Part shown: in pieces, positions 17,143 to 25,245 of the stretch | Layout: each line of letters opens with the position of its first letter | Numbering within the stretch: the stretch's first letter is position 1 | Assembly: GCA_041484195.1 (NCBI GenBank) | Contig: JBGPHC010000003.1 | Coordinates: 124,001 to 188,000 of the forward strand | Reading direction: 5' to 3' | Length of the DNA stretch: 64,000 nt | Source: PSRI01 sp041484195 | Lineage (GTDB): Bacteria; Bacteroidota; Bacteroidia; Chitinophagales; Chitinophagaceae | Position numbers and translations under genes: made by a program | Notes under the pieces: model-generated | What the model was told of the DNA's origin: nothing | Database searches by the model: none | Seen by the model: the letters and a program-made list of their open reading frames with translations, nothing else

Positions 17143-18561
17143 ATGGCGGCACAACAGGAATATAGCTTTTTCGACGCAGTAGTGAAAAGCTTTGACAAAG
17201 CGGCTAAGTATACTAACTGGGACCCAGGTCTGCTGGAACAAATCAAGCAATGTAATTCTGTTTACAGAATGCATTTCCCTGTTAAGATCGGAGACAAGAT
17301 TGAAGTGATAAAGGCATACCGGGTGCAACATTCACACCATAAGACACCTTGCAAGGGAGGCATTCGGTTTTCCACTACCGTTAACCTTGATGAGGTCATG
17401 GCATTGGCGGCACTCATGACCTACAAATGCGCCATCGTGAACGTTCCGTTTGGAGGCGCCAAAGGAGGAATCAATATTGACCCAAAAAAATATACTACTT
17501 ACGAACTGGAAAAAATAACCCGACGCTATACCCATGAATTGATCAAGAAAAATTTCATCGGACCAGGCACCGATGTACCCGCACCCGATTATGGAACCGG
17601 TGAAAAGGAAATGTCATGGATTCTGGATACCTATACCAGCATGAAGCCAGGTGAAATTGACGCCCTGGGATGTGTAACAGGCAAGCCAGTAACTCAGGGA
17701 GGTGTTAGAGGCAGGCGCGAAGCGACCGGGCTGGGTGTTTATTACGGAATCAGGGAGGTCACACATATTGAAGATGTGATGAAAAAACTGGGACTTAGCC
17801 TGGGTATTGAAGGCAAGAGAGTGATCGTGCAGGGAATGGGAAATGTGGGCTATCATGCCGCAAAATTCTTCCGGGAAGGAGGCGCGAAAATCATTGCTCT
17901 GGCCGAGTACGAAGGAGCCATCAGTAACCCGAACGGGCTCAATGAAGAGGAAGTACTGCAACATAGGAAAGCCACCGGGTCGATACTCAATTTCCCCGGT
18001 GCAACAAATATTGCAAAGTCTGCCGAGGCCCTTGAAATGGACTGTGATATCCTGATCCCGGCAGCCCTTGAAAACGTGATAAATGGCGAAAACGCTCCCC
18101 GGATAAAAGCCAAAATCATTGGAGAAGCGGCCAATGGCCCGCTTACGCCCGAAGCTGACGAAATATTCATCAACAAAGGTATCCTCGTAGTGCCTGATAT
18201 GTACCTGAACGCAGGCGGAGTCACCGTTAGTTATTTTGAATGGCTGAAAAACCTTAGCCATGTGAGGTATGGCCGTATGGAAAAACGATTCACTGAAAAC
18301 CTCAATGCAAGTATCCTGAAACAGATAGAATTACTCACAACCAAGAAAGTGGCCGGCAAAGAAAGAGAAATGATCATGCATGGTCCAGATGAAGCAGACC
18401 TGGTGTACAGCGGCCTCGAAGAAACAATGATCGGTGCCACCCGGGAAATCATGGAATGCTGGAAAGCCAACCCGAGCATTCCCGATATGCGGACAGCCGC
18501 TTATGTGGTGGCCATTAATAAAGTGGGCACCAGCTATGCCGAACTGGGAATATTCCCATAA
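17143..18561 (+). CDS. gdhA: Glutamate dehydrogenase (Glu/Leu/Phe/Val family)
   Basis: This 472-residue enzyme interconverts glutamate and 2-oxoglutarate plus ammonia. The substrate-site lysines lie in the segment TYKCAIVNVPFGGAKGG around residues 90-106, and the catalytic Asp is in GPGTDVPAPDYGT. The Rossmann nucleotide loop is VIVQGMGNVGYHAA, and the C-terminal NAGGVTVSYFEW is also present. The family usually has 410-450 residues; the extra length is mostly in the C-terminal half. A strong terminator follows, so it is a single-gene unit or the last gene after ccmD. Confidence 0.93.
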   Translation: MAAQQEYSFFDAVVKSFDKAAKYTNWDPGLLEQIKQCNSVYRMHFPVKIGDKIEVIKAYRVQHSHHKTPCKGGIRFSTTVNLDEVMALAALMTYKCAIVNVPFGGAKGGINIDPKKYTTYELEKITRRYTHELIKKNFIGPGTDVPAPDYGTGEKEMSWILDTYTSMKPGEIDALGCVTGKPVTQGGVRGRREATGLGVYYGIREVTHIEDVMKKLGLSLGIEGKRVIVQGMGNVGYHAAKFFREGGAKIIALAEYEGAISNPNGLNEEEVLQHRKATGSILNFPGATNIAKSAEALEMDCDILIPAALENVINGENAPRIKAKIIGEAANGPLTPEADEIFINKGILVVPDMYLNAGGVTVSYFEWLKNLSHVRYGRMEKRFTENLNASILKQIELLTTKKVAGKEREMIMHGPDEADLVYSGLEETMIGATREIMECWKANPSIPDMRTAAYVVAINKVGTSYAELGIFP

Positions 18562-18927
18562 GTCCTTTTTGGGATTAACCAGCAATAAATCTCGTGCCGT
18601 CTGTTATTGCAGACGGTTTTTTTATTCCGGTTTGAAGGGGCTGACTTCTTCAATCGCCATTGCGGAATTTGTAGTGAAGCTTCTATCTTTACCAATTGCA
18701 GGATGAGCTTTGAGTACGATCAGGTTCAAATACAGCATGCTGATTTTTCCCAATTGGAATTATTATTTGTGCCAGCAGCAGAATTCCTATAGCATACGGG
18801 AAAATGTCCTGGCGGTACAGAAAAAGGGACTTGGATGCAATAACCGATTTACAGGTTTTTAATCGAATGAAATACTGATCAGTAAATGTATTTATGGGCT
18901 TTTTTAAAGAATCTTCGAAAGAATTTT
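18562..18927. other. 366-base intergenic region between gdhA and mtnA
   Basis: It holds the gdhA terminator at its start. The remainder is AT-rich, with no convincing ORF, promoter pair or structured RNA. Confidence 0.5.
18597..18623 (+). terminator. Rho-independent terminator of gdhA
   Basis: A perfect 7-bp stem CCGTCTG / CAGACGG with loop TTATTG is followed by seven T. It lies 36 bases after the gdhA stop. Confidence 0.92.
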
Positions 18928-20031
18928 ATGAAAGTTGCGGGAAAAAATTATTGGACGATCTGGCTCGATGAGGCCACTGGACATATAAATATTATCGACC
19001 AGCGTTTCCTGCCTCATCAATTTCAGGTTGAAGAGCTGCATTCGGTTGAAGAAGTTGTCAGGGCCATCAAAGAAATGCATGTTCGTGGGGCGGGGCTAAT
19101 CGGAGCCACGGCAGCCTGGGGAATGTGGCTTGCCGCCATGGAAGCATCGGCTGCTCCTTCATTTGATGAGCACCTGATCGCATCGGCATCCCTCCTCAAA
19201 AATGCGAGGCCAACAGCCGTGAACCCCGGATGGGCCGTGAATCGGCAACTGATTGCTATGGCGGGTGTAAATTCTATTCCTGAAAAAATAAAGCTGGCAA
19301 AAGAAACGGCAATCAGCATTATGTCGGAAGACGTGGAATACTGCCGGCAAATTGGTTTGCACGGTCTGAAGATCATCGAAGAAATCGCCCGGAAAAAAGG
19401 AGGATCCACGGTAAATATTTTGACCCATTGCAATGCGGGGTGGCTGGCATTTGTTGATTTCGGCTCCGCGACAGCGCCAATTTATGCTGCAGCCGAGCGA
19501 GGCATCAGGCTTCATGTATGGGTAGACGAAACCAGGCCCCGGAACCAGGGCGCGGGTCTCACAGCCTGGGAGCTTCTGAACCAGGGAATCCCTCATACAG
19601 TCATTACCGATAACGCCGGGGGGCACCTGATGCAGCATGGCATGGTTGATATGGTGATCACGGGTGCCGACCGCGTAACCCGCTCGGGCGATGCGGCGAA
19701 TAAGATTGGCACTTATCTCAAGGCCCTCGCTGCTTTTGACAATAATATTCCCTTTTTTGTGGCCCTGCCTTCCTCAAGCTTTGACTGGAAAATCAGCTAT
19801 GGGCTGAATGAAATCGAGATCGAAGAACGTGGCGAAGAAGAAGTTAAATATGTTACAGGTTTACACGAAGGAGTGCTAAAGAAAGTTTTGGTAACACCGG
19901 CAGATAGTCCTGCTTCCAACTATGGTTTCGACGTTACGCCAGCCAGACTAATCAGTGGACTGATCACTGAAAGGGGCATTTGCATGGCCCGGGAAGAAGA
20001 TATCTCAAAAATGTTCCCAGATAAAAAATAA
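18928..20031 (+). CDS. mtnA: S-methyl-5-thioribose-1-phosphate isomerase family (MtnA)
   Basis: This protein of the MtnA/eIF2B-like aldose-ketose isomerase family opens the ring of methylthioribose-1-phosphate to the ribulose form. The ATG at 18928 gives 367 residues. Family features are VRGAGLIGATAAWG, RPTAVNPGWAVNR (family RPTAVNL), the catalytic Cys in LTHCNAGW near residue 168 and the catalytic Asp in ITGADRV near 245, followed by DAANKIGTY. The next gene, a class II aldolase, starts 5 bases after the stop. That pairing suggests a short salvage route for methylthio- or deoxy-ribose phosphate; no kinase, phosphorylase or other Mtn enzyme is adjacent. Confidence 0.88.
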   Translation: MKVAGKNYWTIWLDEATGHINIIDQRFLPHQFQVEELHSVEEVVRAIKEMHVRGAGLIGATAAWGMWLAAMEASAAPSFDEHLIASASLLKNARPTAVNPGWAVNRQLIAMAGVNSIPEKIKLAKETAISIMSEDVEYCRQIGLHGLKIIEEIARKKGGSTVNILTHCNAGWLAFVDFGSATAPIYAAAERGIRLHVWVDETRPRNQGAGLTAWELLNQGIPHTVITDNAGGHLMQHGMVDMVITGADRVTRSGDAANKIGTYLKALAAFDNNIPFFVALPSSSFDWKISYGLNEIEIEERGEEEVKYVTGLHEGVLKKVLVTPADSPASNYGFDVTPARLISGLITERGICMAREEDISKMFPDKK

Positions 20032-20036
20032 AGCAC

Positions 20037-20639
20037 ATGCAGGATGAAGGGATTATAAAATTCAATTGTGAATGGATAAAAGCTGCCCCTCCCGATCCGG
20101 GATGGTTGTGGGAATTGAATGAATGGCGTGATATACTCTACAAAGCAGGGCTGGTGGGAGTTAACCAGGAAGGCATTGGTTATGGCAATTTGAGTGTGAG
20201 GTTTCAGGGAAATCAATTCATTATTACCGGTTCCACTACCGGAAAAATTGAACACTTGTCGCCGGAACACTATACACTCGTGACGGACTATGATCTGGAC
20301 AAGAATTCCCTGACTACTACTGGCCCGATCAGAGCCTCATCTGAATCGCTGACACATGCCATAATGTATGAATCAGATGCAAACGTAAATGCTGTGCTGC
20401 ACGTTCACCATTATAAGCTTTGGAAAGGCCTGTTACGCTCTTTGCCTTCCACAGGCGAGAATATTGAATACGGAACCACGGCCATGGCACGCGAAATCTA
20501 CAAGATGATGAAAGATCCCTCCATCCAGACATACCAGATATTTGCCATGGCAGGACACGAAGAGGGCATCCTGGCTTTTGGAAAGAATTTACCTGAAGCC
20601 GGAAATCTCTTGCTGGAAAAATGGAAGGATTTGTCTTGA
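20037..20639 (+). CDS. Class II aldolase/adducin family protein (MtnB- or fuculose-aldolase-like)
   Basis: This 200-residue zinc enzyme has GIGYGNLSVRF, ITGSTTGK, ASSESLTHAIMY and a metal-binding HVHHYKLW, all in the class II aldolase order. The family includes methylthioribulose-1-phosphate dehydratase (MtnB) and the Ald2 aldolase that cleaves 5-deoxy- or methylthio-ribulose-1-phosphate to DHAP and an aldehyde. The close 5-base spacing to mtnA makes one of these the likely role. The sequence alone does not separate dehydratase from aldolase. Confidence 0.8.
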   Translation: MQDEGIIKFNCEWIKAAPPDPGWLWELNEWRDILYKAGLVGVNQEGIGYGNLSVRFQGNQFIITGSTTGKIEHLSPEHYTLVTDYDLDKNSLTTTGPIRASSESLTHAIMYESDANVNAVLHVHHYKLWKGLLRSLPSTGENIEYGTTAMAREIYKMMKDPSIQTYQIFAMAGHEEGILAFGKNLPEAGNLLLEKWKDLS

Positions 20640-21094
20640 AATTATTCCAAGGCAAACCATACTCAAGTTACACGATTTTAGCGGCAGCATGCCTTTAACT
20701 GGTACAGCAAATGATAATTTGGATTCACCAGGGCACAGAAATCACCCTTCAAACTCATCAACGGCTAGCCGACCCGGTAGGGAATTGTATTGTTCCCGAA
20801 AACAGGCTAGTTTATCCACATTAATTGAATATTCCAAACTCGTAAAAACCCCAATATTACGGATAGCAAACTTACTTGTGGCAGTTTAATGGGCTCACAA
20901 ACTTTAGAGCTAATTGGCATATGTTAAACCCTTTTCGGGGGTAGTGAACAAATAGATCAACCTGAGACTCAGCGTGCCCGACGATAACCGGCTATTGTTA
21001 CCAACAAAATGAGTTTGAAACCATAATAATCAAACTGCTTCCCCGTTTAATGTATGATAAAAAGTATTCTATCGAACCTTAATTTCTACACCCC
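20640..21094. other. 455-base intergenic region with a nested hairpin
   Basis: No credible gene is seen. One nested inverted repeat stands out at 20765-20810: an outer CTAGCC / GGCTAG stem encloses GGGAA / TTCCC. It has no T-tract, so it is not an obvious terminator. Confidence 0.4.
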
Positions 21095-21745
21095 GTGAAA
21101 AAAACTTTACCAAGCGAACCCATCAAAATGGATAGGGTCATTTCCATCTGCCAGCAATATGCGCCGTTGGACGAAGCGAGCCAACAAGCTCTGGAAAGCA
21201 TCATCACACTTAAGGAATACCGTAAGAATGATCATGTATTCGTACAGGATGAGTTCTGCGGAGACCTGTTTGTGATCGTAAAAGGCTCATACCGGTTATT
21301 TCATAAAACGTCCCAAAAGGAGCATACAACCTGGCTGGGGTATGATAACCATATCATCTCTTCCCTGCACAGCATCCTGTTGAACATGCCGGCAAGAGAA
21401 ACCATGCACATTCTGGAAGACTCTGTTATTGGAGTGTTACCATACAATGAATTCATCAACCTGAGTCATCATTACCAGGCCATTGAAAAACTGCATCGCA
21501 CGATCATGAGTATTTTCATAGTTGAGATGCAGGAAAACCTGTTTGCGACCAGGTTCATGGAAGCCGCAGATCGTTACCACTATTTTACCCAAAAACAGCC
21601 TGAGGCTCTGCAGCGTATCCCACTGACTTACCTGGCATCTTTCCTGGGTATCACAAAAGAAAGTCTTAGCCGTATCAGGTCGGGATTCAGGAATAACAAG
21701 GATGCCAACCTGGGCCATGACAATACTTATTTGAGAACAGCATAG
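21095..21745 (+). CDS. Crp/Fnr family transcriptional regulator
   Basis: This 216-residue regulator has an N-terminal cyclic-nucleotide-type beta-roll (about 20-125, FVQDEFCGDLFVIVKGSYRLF), a long dimer helix and a C-terminal winged helix. The recognition helix lies around LASFLGITKESLSRIRS (190-206), which is close to the standard Bacteroidota pattern ASYLGITPETLSRIR. No Fnr-type cysteine cluster is present. The start is a GTG at 21095; an ATG at 21128 (MDRVISIC) is the alternative. It is a single-gene unit with its own terminator. The ligand is unknown. Confidence 0.88.
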   Translation: MKKTLPSEPIKMDRVISICQQYAPLDEASQQALESIITLKEYRKNDHVFVQDEFCGDLFVIVKGSYRLFHKTSQKEHTTWLGYDNHIISSLHSILLNMPARETMHILEDSVIGVLPYNEFINLSHHYQAIEKLHRTIMSIFIVEMQENLFATRFMEAADRYHYFTQKQPEALQRIPLTYLASFLGITKESLSRIRSGFRNNKDANLGHDNTYLRTA

Positions 21746-21795
21746 AACTAATTAAATGCATGATACCTCAAATCAAAGGATATCCTGCAATAAGA

Positions 21796-21826
21796 AACGG
21801 CTATCCAATTTCGGATAGCCGTTTTT
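21796..21826 (+). terminator. Rho-independent terminator of the Crp/Fnr gene
   Basis: A perfect 11-bp stem (AACGGCTATCC / GGATAGCCGTT), loop AATTTC and a T-tract follow the gene by about 50 bases. The A-rich left flank could let it also stop transcription coming from the cysteine operon on the other strand. Confidence 0.9.
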
Positions 21827-21985
21827 CTATTTTACCAAACCAGAAATTAAGATTCGATCAGGTTCCTGATTAATTCATATCTGAAATTTCATGCCCGCAA
21901 TTTTTTAAGTTGCTTTGTATTCAAGAGGGAAGAATTTTTTTCAACAAAGAATGTCTGATGGGTTGACGATGCTGAAACCCCGTGC

Positions 21986-23149
21986 TCAATAGCGCGTCAA
22001 CTCTGGTTTCACTTCGTCTATATATGCCAGTATCCCGCCACGCAGGTTATATAAATTTTCCAATCCGAATTGATCTTCCAGTTCTCGGATTGCCTTCGCG
22101 CTCCTGCCTCCCATTTTGCAATGGAAAACCACTTTTATGTCTTTGTCGATTTTATCAATATTTTCCCTGATGGAAGCGAGCGGAATGAGTTCGGCGCCAA
22201 GATTCACAATCTCGTATTCATGAGGCTCTCTCACGTCAATAAGTTGAAAAGGCTCGCCTTTCACCTGCCAGTCATACAGCTCTTTAGCCGAAATTTCTTT
22301 CAACAGCCTGTCGGGCGGTTTCCTGAGGCCACAAAATTCTTCATAGTCGATCAAAGAATTGATGGTCGGATGGTCACCATTGATTGGGTTTTCGGGATTG
22401 CGTCTTATATTAAATATCCTCGTTTGAAAACTGAGCGCGTCGAAGGTGAAGAAACGACCACTCAGGGTCTCACCCACTCCTGTAATTATCTTTATCACTT
22501 CCAGGGTCTGCAAACTGCCGATGATTCCCGGCAATACACCCAGAACGCCTCCTTCTGCACAACTGGGCACCAATCCGGGTGGTGGGGGCGTAGGGTAAAG
22601 ATCCCTGTAATTAGGTCCCAGCCTGCCATCTGCATCCCGGTAATTGAATACAGACACCTGACCTTCAAATTGAAAGATTGAAGCATAAACATTGGGTATC
22701 CCCAATAAAACGCTGGCATCATTTACGAGATAGCGCGTGGGAAAATTGTCTGTGCCATCCGCAACAACATCATAATTCTTCAATATCTCCAAGGCGTTTT
22801 GAGAAGTCAGTTTCTCATTGTAGAGTCTGACATTAATGTGCGGATTGAGTGCGGTGATTCTGCGTTTGGCGGCTTCCACTTTTGGCTGCCCGATCTCATC
22901 TACCCCAAACAATACCTGGCGTTGAAGATTGCTATCATCCACTACGTCAAAATCAATAATGCCAATCGTTCCAACGCCCGCAGCGGCCAGATATAGCAGG
23001 GCCGGACTTCCCAGACCACCTGATCCAACCACCAGCACTTTGGCGGCCTTTAATTTTTGCTGCCCTTCAATTCCAAAATCGGGAATAATAATATGCCTGT
23101 CATAGCGGGCTAATTCTTCAATTGAAAATTTTATGTCCTTATAACTCAT
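21986..23149 (-). CDS. Sulfur-carrier adenylyltransferase/sulfurtransferase (MoeB/ThiF + rhodanese, MoeZ-like)
   Basis: This 387-residue E1-like enzyme adenylates the C-terminus of a ubiquitin-like sulfur carrier and transfers sulfur to make a thiocarboxylate. The nucleotide loop GSGGLGSPA (42-50), the metal-binding Asp of DGTDNFPTRY and the conserved Cys in SCAEGGVLG (about 197) are in the adenylation domain. A C-terminal rhodanese domain (from about 285) has the active-site loop CKMGGRS with its cysteine near 344. The zinc CxxC pairs of classical MoeB are not visible. The gene ends the operon cysM - mec - cysO - this gene, the same four functions as the mycobacterial CysM/Mec/CysO/MoeZ pathway. 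Confidence 0.9.
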   Translation of the reverse strand: MSYKDIKFSIEELARYDRHIIIPDFGIEGQQKLKAAKVLVVGSGGLGSPALLYLAAAGVGTIGIIDFDVVDDSNLQRQVLFGVDEIGQPKVEAAKRRITALNPHINVRLYNEKLTSQNALEILKNYDVVADGTDNFPTRYLVNDASVLLGIPNVYASIFQFEGQVSVFNYRDADGRLGPNYRDLYPTPPPPGLVPSCAEGGVLGVLPGIIGSLQTLEVIKIITGVGETLSGRFFTFDALSFQTRIFNIRRNPENPINGDHPTINSLIDYEEFCGLRKPPDRLLKEISAKELYDWQVKGEPFQLIDVREPHEYEIVNLGAELIPLASIRENIDKIDKDIKVVFHCKMGGRSAKAIRELEDQFGLENLYNLRGGILAYIDEVKPELTRY

Positions 23150-23252
23150 ATCTGAATTTTAAATCAATACAAAATAATAAATAAAAAAATGGCTCCTGTT
23201 CAAAGCTGCCCCAGCCATCCTGGTCCTGCAGCCTTATTGAATACAATTCCGA

Positions 23253-23531
23253 CTATGCAGTTCCGCCGGCAATGGCCGGAATAATACTGATCACGCTGTC
23301 TTCACGTACAAGTGTATTTTCCTTTTGCAGGTCCCTGATATCGTCATTACCCACAAATATGTTTATGAAATTCCTGATATTCCCCTGCTCATCCAATAAA
23401 TGTTTCTTGAGGTCGGGAAAGTTAATCGTCAGCTCATCTACGGTCTGCCTGATATTGGCCGCCTTGATTTCCAATTTTGATGTATTGCCTGTAAACTTCC
23501 TGAGTGGAGTCGGGATAATAACTGTTGCCAT
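23253..23531 (-). CDS. cysO: MoaD/ThiS-type sulfur carrier protein (CysO-like)
   Basis: This 92-residue beta-grasp protein starts MATVIIPTPLRKFTGN and ends PAIAGGTA. The Gly-Gly near the end is the attachment site for sulfur in CysO, ThiS and MoaD, but here two residues (Thr-Ala) follow it. The carrier therefore needs proteolytic trimming before activation. A JAMM protease gene directly upstream can supply that. The Mycobacterium CysO pathway uses this kind of carrier as the sulfide donor to O-phosphoserine bound by CysM. The gene lies 82 bases after the JAMM gene and 103 bases before the MoeB-rhodanese gene. Confidence 0.9.
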   Translation of the reverse strand: MATVIIPTPLRKFTGNTSKLEIKAANIRQTVDELTINFPDLKKHLLDEQGNIRNFINIFVGNDDIRDLQKENTLVREDSVISIIPAIAGGTA

Positions 23532-23613
23532 GTAAGTTTGATTTTTTTTATGTTTGAATTGAATATCGATTTAACCGGGGCTTTCCCGGCCAACCTTTCA
23601 TTTTCTGATTTTA

Positions 23614-24045
23614 TTAAGATTGAGAAATAATTCCATGTGCCACGGGTTCTTTTTCAAATTGCTGGTCATTATTCAGCCTCCAGGACCTCAATTCCGCGAA
23701 AACCGCATTCCGCACGGAAATGATCACATAGGAGAAAAATGGCTGCGCTGCGAGGCGATCGGTTTCCGATGCAATTGCAGGATGGTTGGGATGCGAATGG
23801 TAAATCCCCAGGAGGGAAAGGTTTTTCTGCTCGGCGTATTGTTCCGCATGCATATAATCAATCGAAGAAATTTCAAATCTTTTCCTCTTATCTCCTTCTC
23901 TGGCATTTTCCACCGGCCTGGCGGTGGTAACATATCTGTCTGCCCCCTCCTCCCTGCCAAACATAAAACCGCAGCATTCATTTGGGAAAGTCTGTTCGGC
24001 ATCCCTGATCATGAATTGCCTGGCTTCCTGGTCGATTATTAACAT
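23614..24045 (-). CDS. mec: JAMM/M67-family metallopeptidase (Mec-like)
   Basis: This 143-residue zinc protease has the complete JAMM signature: Glu23 in NECCGFMFG and HSH(x7)SxxD as His83, His85, Ser93 and Asp96. Mec of mycobacteria releases cysteine from the CysO-cysteine adduct. In Wolinella a related protease also trims extra residues after the Gly-Gly of its carrier. Here either or both jobs are plausible, since the neighbouring carrier ends GGTA. It lies between cysM (54-base gap) and cysO. Confidence 0.92.
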   Translation of the reverse strand: MLIIDQEARQFMIRDAEQTFPNECCGFMFGREEGADRYVTTARPVENAREGDKRKRFEISSIDYMHAEQYAEQKNLSLLGIYHSHPNHPAIASETDRLAAQPFFSYVIISVRNAVFAELRSWRLNNDQQFEKEPVAHGIISQS

Positions 24046-24099
24046 ATAGCTTGGATTTTTTTATTATTGAATGCAGTTCATGAATCAAAATTGAATCCG

Positions 24100-25038
24100 T
24101 CATAAAATTTTCCTGATCAGATCACCGTATTTATCCGCATTGTCCGGCAGAATTGTTACCACATTTCCATCTTCCAATCCCGCGGCAATTTTTGCGGCGC
24201 CTACAAGATTAGCTGCCGAAGAAGGACTCAGTAGCAAGCCCTCATCCCGGTAAATTCTCCGGATCATCTCGTAAGATTCTTCAGTACTCAGTTCATGATT
24301 CTCATCAGCAAGGTTGGGATCATAAATTTTGGGCACCAGTGCGGTCTCCAGGTGTTTACATCCCTCTAATCCATGCAATGCAGAATCGGGTTGGAGTGAA
24401 ATCAGGCGTATATCGGGATTTAACTCTCTTAGTCTTCTGCCGGTACCCACAAAAGTTCCCGTGGTTCCCAACCCTGCCACAAAATGCGTGATCCCGGGAA
24501 CCTGCTCATATATCTCCACCGCCGTGTTGAAATAATGGGCCTTCCAATTATTATTGTTCCGGTATTGATCGGCATAAAAATATTTATCGGGATGAATACG
24601 TTCCAATTCCCTGGCTTCATTTTGTGCCCCGTCGGTACCTTCGAAACGGGAAGTGTAAATGATTTCAGCTCCAAGAGACTTCAGAATTTCCTTTCTTTCA
24701 TTCGAAGCATTTTCAGGTAGGCATAAGGCCACTTTAATTCCGGTCTTCTCGCCAATTGCAGCATATGCTATACCGGTGTTGCCGCTGGTGGCGTCCAGCA
24801 GAATTTTATACTCATCCAGCCTTCCATGCAATACTGCGTCATGGATGATCTGGTATGCAGCCCTGGCTTTGACACTTGCACTCAATTGTTGCCACTCCAT
24901 CTTAGCAAAAATTTTCACCTTGTCGCCGGGCACCAAATTCCTGAATTGCCTCAGTCCGGTTTTCCCTACCAGTTTGCCGGCAGTTTCCACTCGTTTAAGT
25001 AGCAAGTCATTCTTAGTTATCGTTACGGTTGATGACAT
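24100..25038 (-). CDS. cysM: Cysteine synthase, CysM type
   Basis: This 312-residue PLP enzyme has the Schiff-base lysine in SASVKARAA (Lys57), the substrate loop ATSGNTGIA (83-91), the phosphate loop GLGTTGTFVGTG and the terminal SPSSAANLVG serine motif. It makes cysteine from an activated serine. Because the next three genes encode a JAMM protease, a CysO-like carrier and its activating enzyme, the sulfur donor is probably the carrier thiocarboxylate rather than free sulfide. Two near-identical ATG contexts exist because of a 17-bp tandem repeat at 25028-25061; only the ATG at 25038 is in frame. Expression is likely controlled by the upstream cysteine leader and terminator. Confidence 0.93.
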   Translation of the reverse strand: MSSTVTITKNDLLLKRVETAGKLVGKTGLRQFRNLVPGDKVKIFAKMEWQQLSASVKARAAYQIIHDAVLHGRLDEYKILLDATSGNTGIAYAAIGEKTGIKVALCLPENASNERKEILKSLGAEIIYTSRFEGTDGAQNEARELERIHPDKYFYADQYRNNNNWKAHYFNTAVEIYEQVPGITHFVAGLGTTGTFVGTGRRLRELNPDIRLISLQPDSALHGLEGCKHLETALVPKIYDPNLADENHELSTEESYEMIRRIYRDEGLLLSPSSAANLVGAAKIAAGLEDGNVVTILPDNADKYGDLIRKIL

Positions 25039-25055
25039 TGTATTGTTGATGACAT
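25023..25055 (-). CDS. 10-codon decoy ORF over the cysM start
   Basis: The first copy of the duplicated start region opens ATG TCA TCA and reads MSSTIQCHQP before a TAA inside cysM. It starts 17 bases before the real cysM ATG and overlaps it in a different frame. It exists only because of the tandem repeat. It may lower or couple cysM translation, or do nothing. Confidence 0.35.
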   Translation of the reverse strand: MSSTIQCHQP

Positions 25056-25061
25056 TGTATT
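25028..25061. repeat. 17-bp perfect tandem direct repeat at the cysM start
   Basis: The unit GTTGATGACATTGTATT occurs at 25028-25044 and again at 25045-25061. The unit contains the start codon on the minus strand, so the start site is duplicated. Seventeen is not a multiple of three, so the upstream copy is out of frame with cysM. Confidence 0.9.
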
Positions 25062-25066
25062 AAAAT

Positions 25067-25093
25067 AAAAAAAACCCCACTGTTGGTGGAGTT
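25067..25093 (-). terminator. Intrinsic terminator (attenuator) before cysM
   Basis: On the minus strand an 8-bp stem AACTCCAC / GTGGGGTT (one G-T pair), loop CAACA, is followed by eight T. It stands 29 bases before the cysM ATG and 41 bases after the stop of the cysteine leader peptide. It would stop transcription before the operon unless the stem is disrupted. Its 5' arm contains TCCACC, which is complementary to GGTGGA in the leader ORF (25150-25155). Confidence 0.85.
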
Positions 25094-25133
25094 GAATTAA
25101 GATTCTTATAATTATAAGTATACTCTTTTCCTG

Positions 25134-25226
25134 TTACACAGGGATATTGTCCACCCCCATACCTGTGCCTTGCGGTTTACAACAACAGCAACAACAACAA
25201 GATTTATTTAATGAGGGCTTCGTCAT
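25134..25226 (-). CDS. Cysteine leader peptide (30 aa, seven consecutive Cys codons)
   Basis: An ATG at 25226 opens 30 codons that read MTKPSLNKS, then seven cysteine codons in a row (six TGT, one TGC), then KPQGTGMGVDNIPV and TAA. It lies between a good promoter and an intrinsic terminator, upstream of a cysteine-synthesis operon. This is the classical layout of ribosome-mediated attenuation. Stalling on Cys codons when charged tRNA-Cys is low would leave GGTGGA (25150-25155) free to pair with TCCACC of the terminator stem and allow readthrough. A ribosome that reaches the stop codon would cover that region. Polycysteine leader ORFs acting as cysteine attenuators are known in mycobacteria; I know of none described for Bacteroidota. 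Confidence 0.88.
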   Translation of the reverse strand: MTKPSLNKSCCCCCCCKPQGTGMGVDNIPV

Positions 25227-25245
25227 GAATTCTTCTAGTATGATA

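Noticed and set aside
18700..18760. GGTTCAAAT word resembling a tRNA T-loop
   Set aside because: The flanking bases do not pair into a T-stem and no acceptor or anticodon arm is present.
20542..20889. Plus-strand 115-codon frame overlapping the aldolase end
   Set aside because: It overlaps a well-supported gene in another frame and has no recognisable motif or codon pattern.
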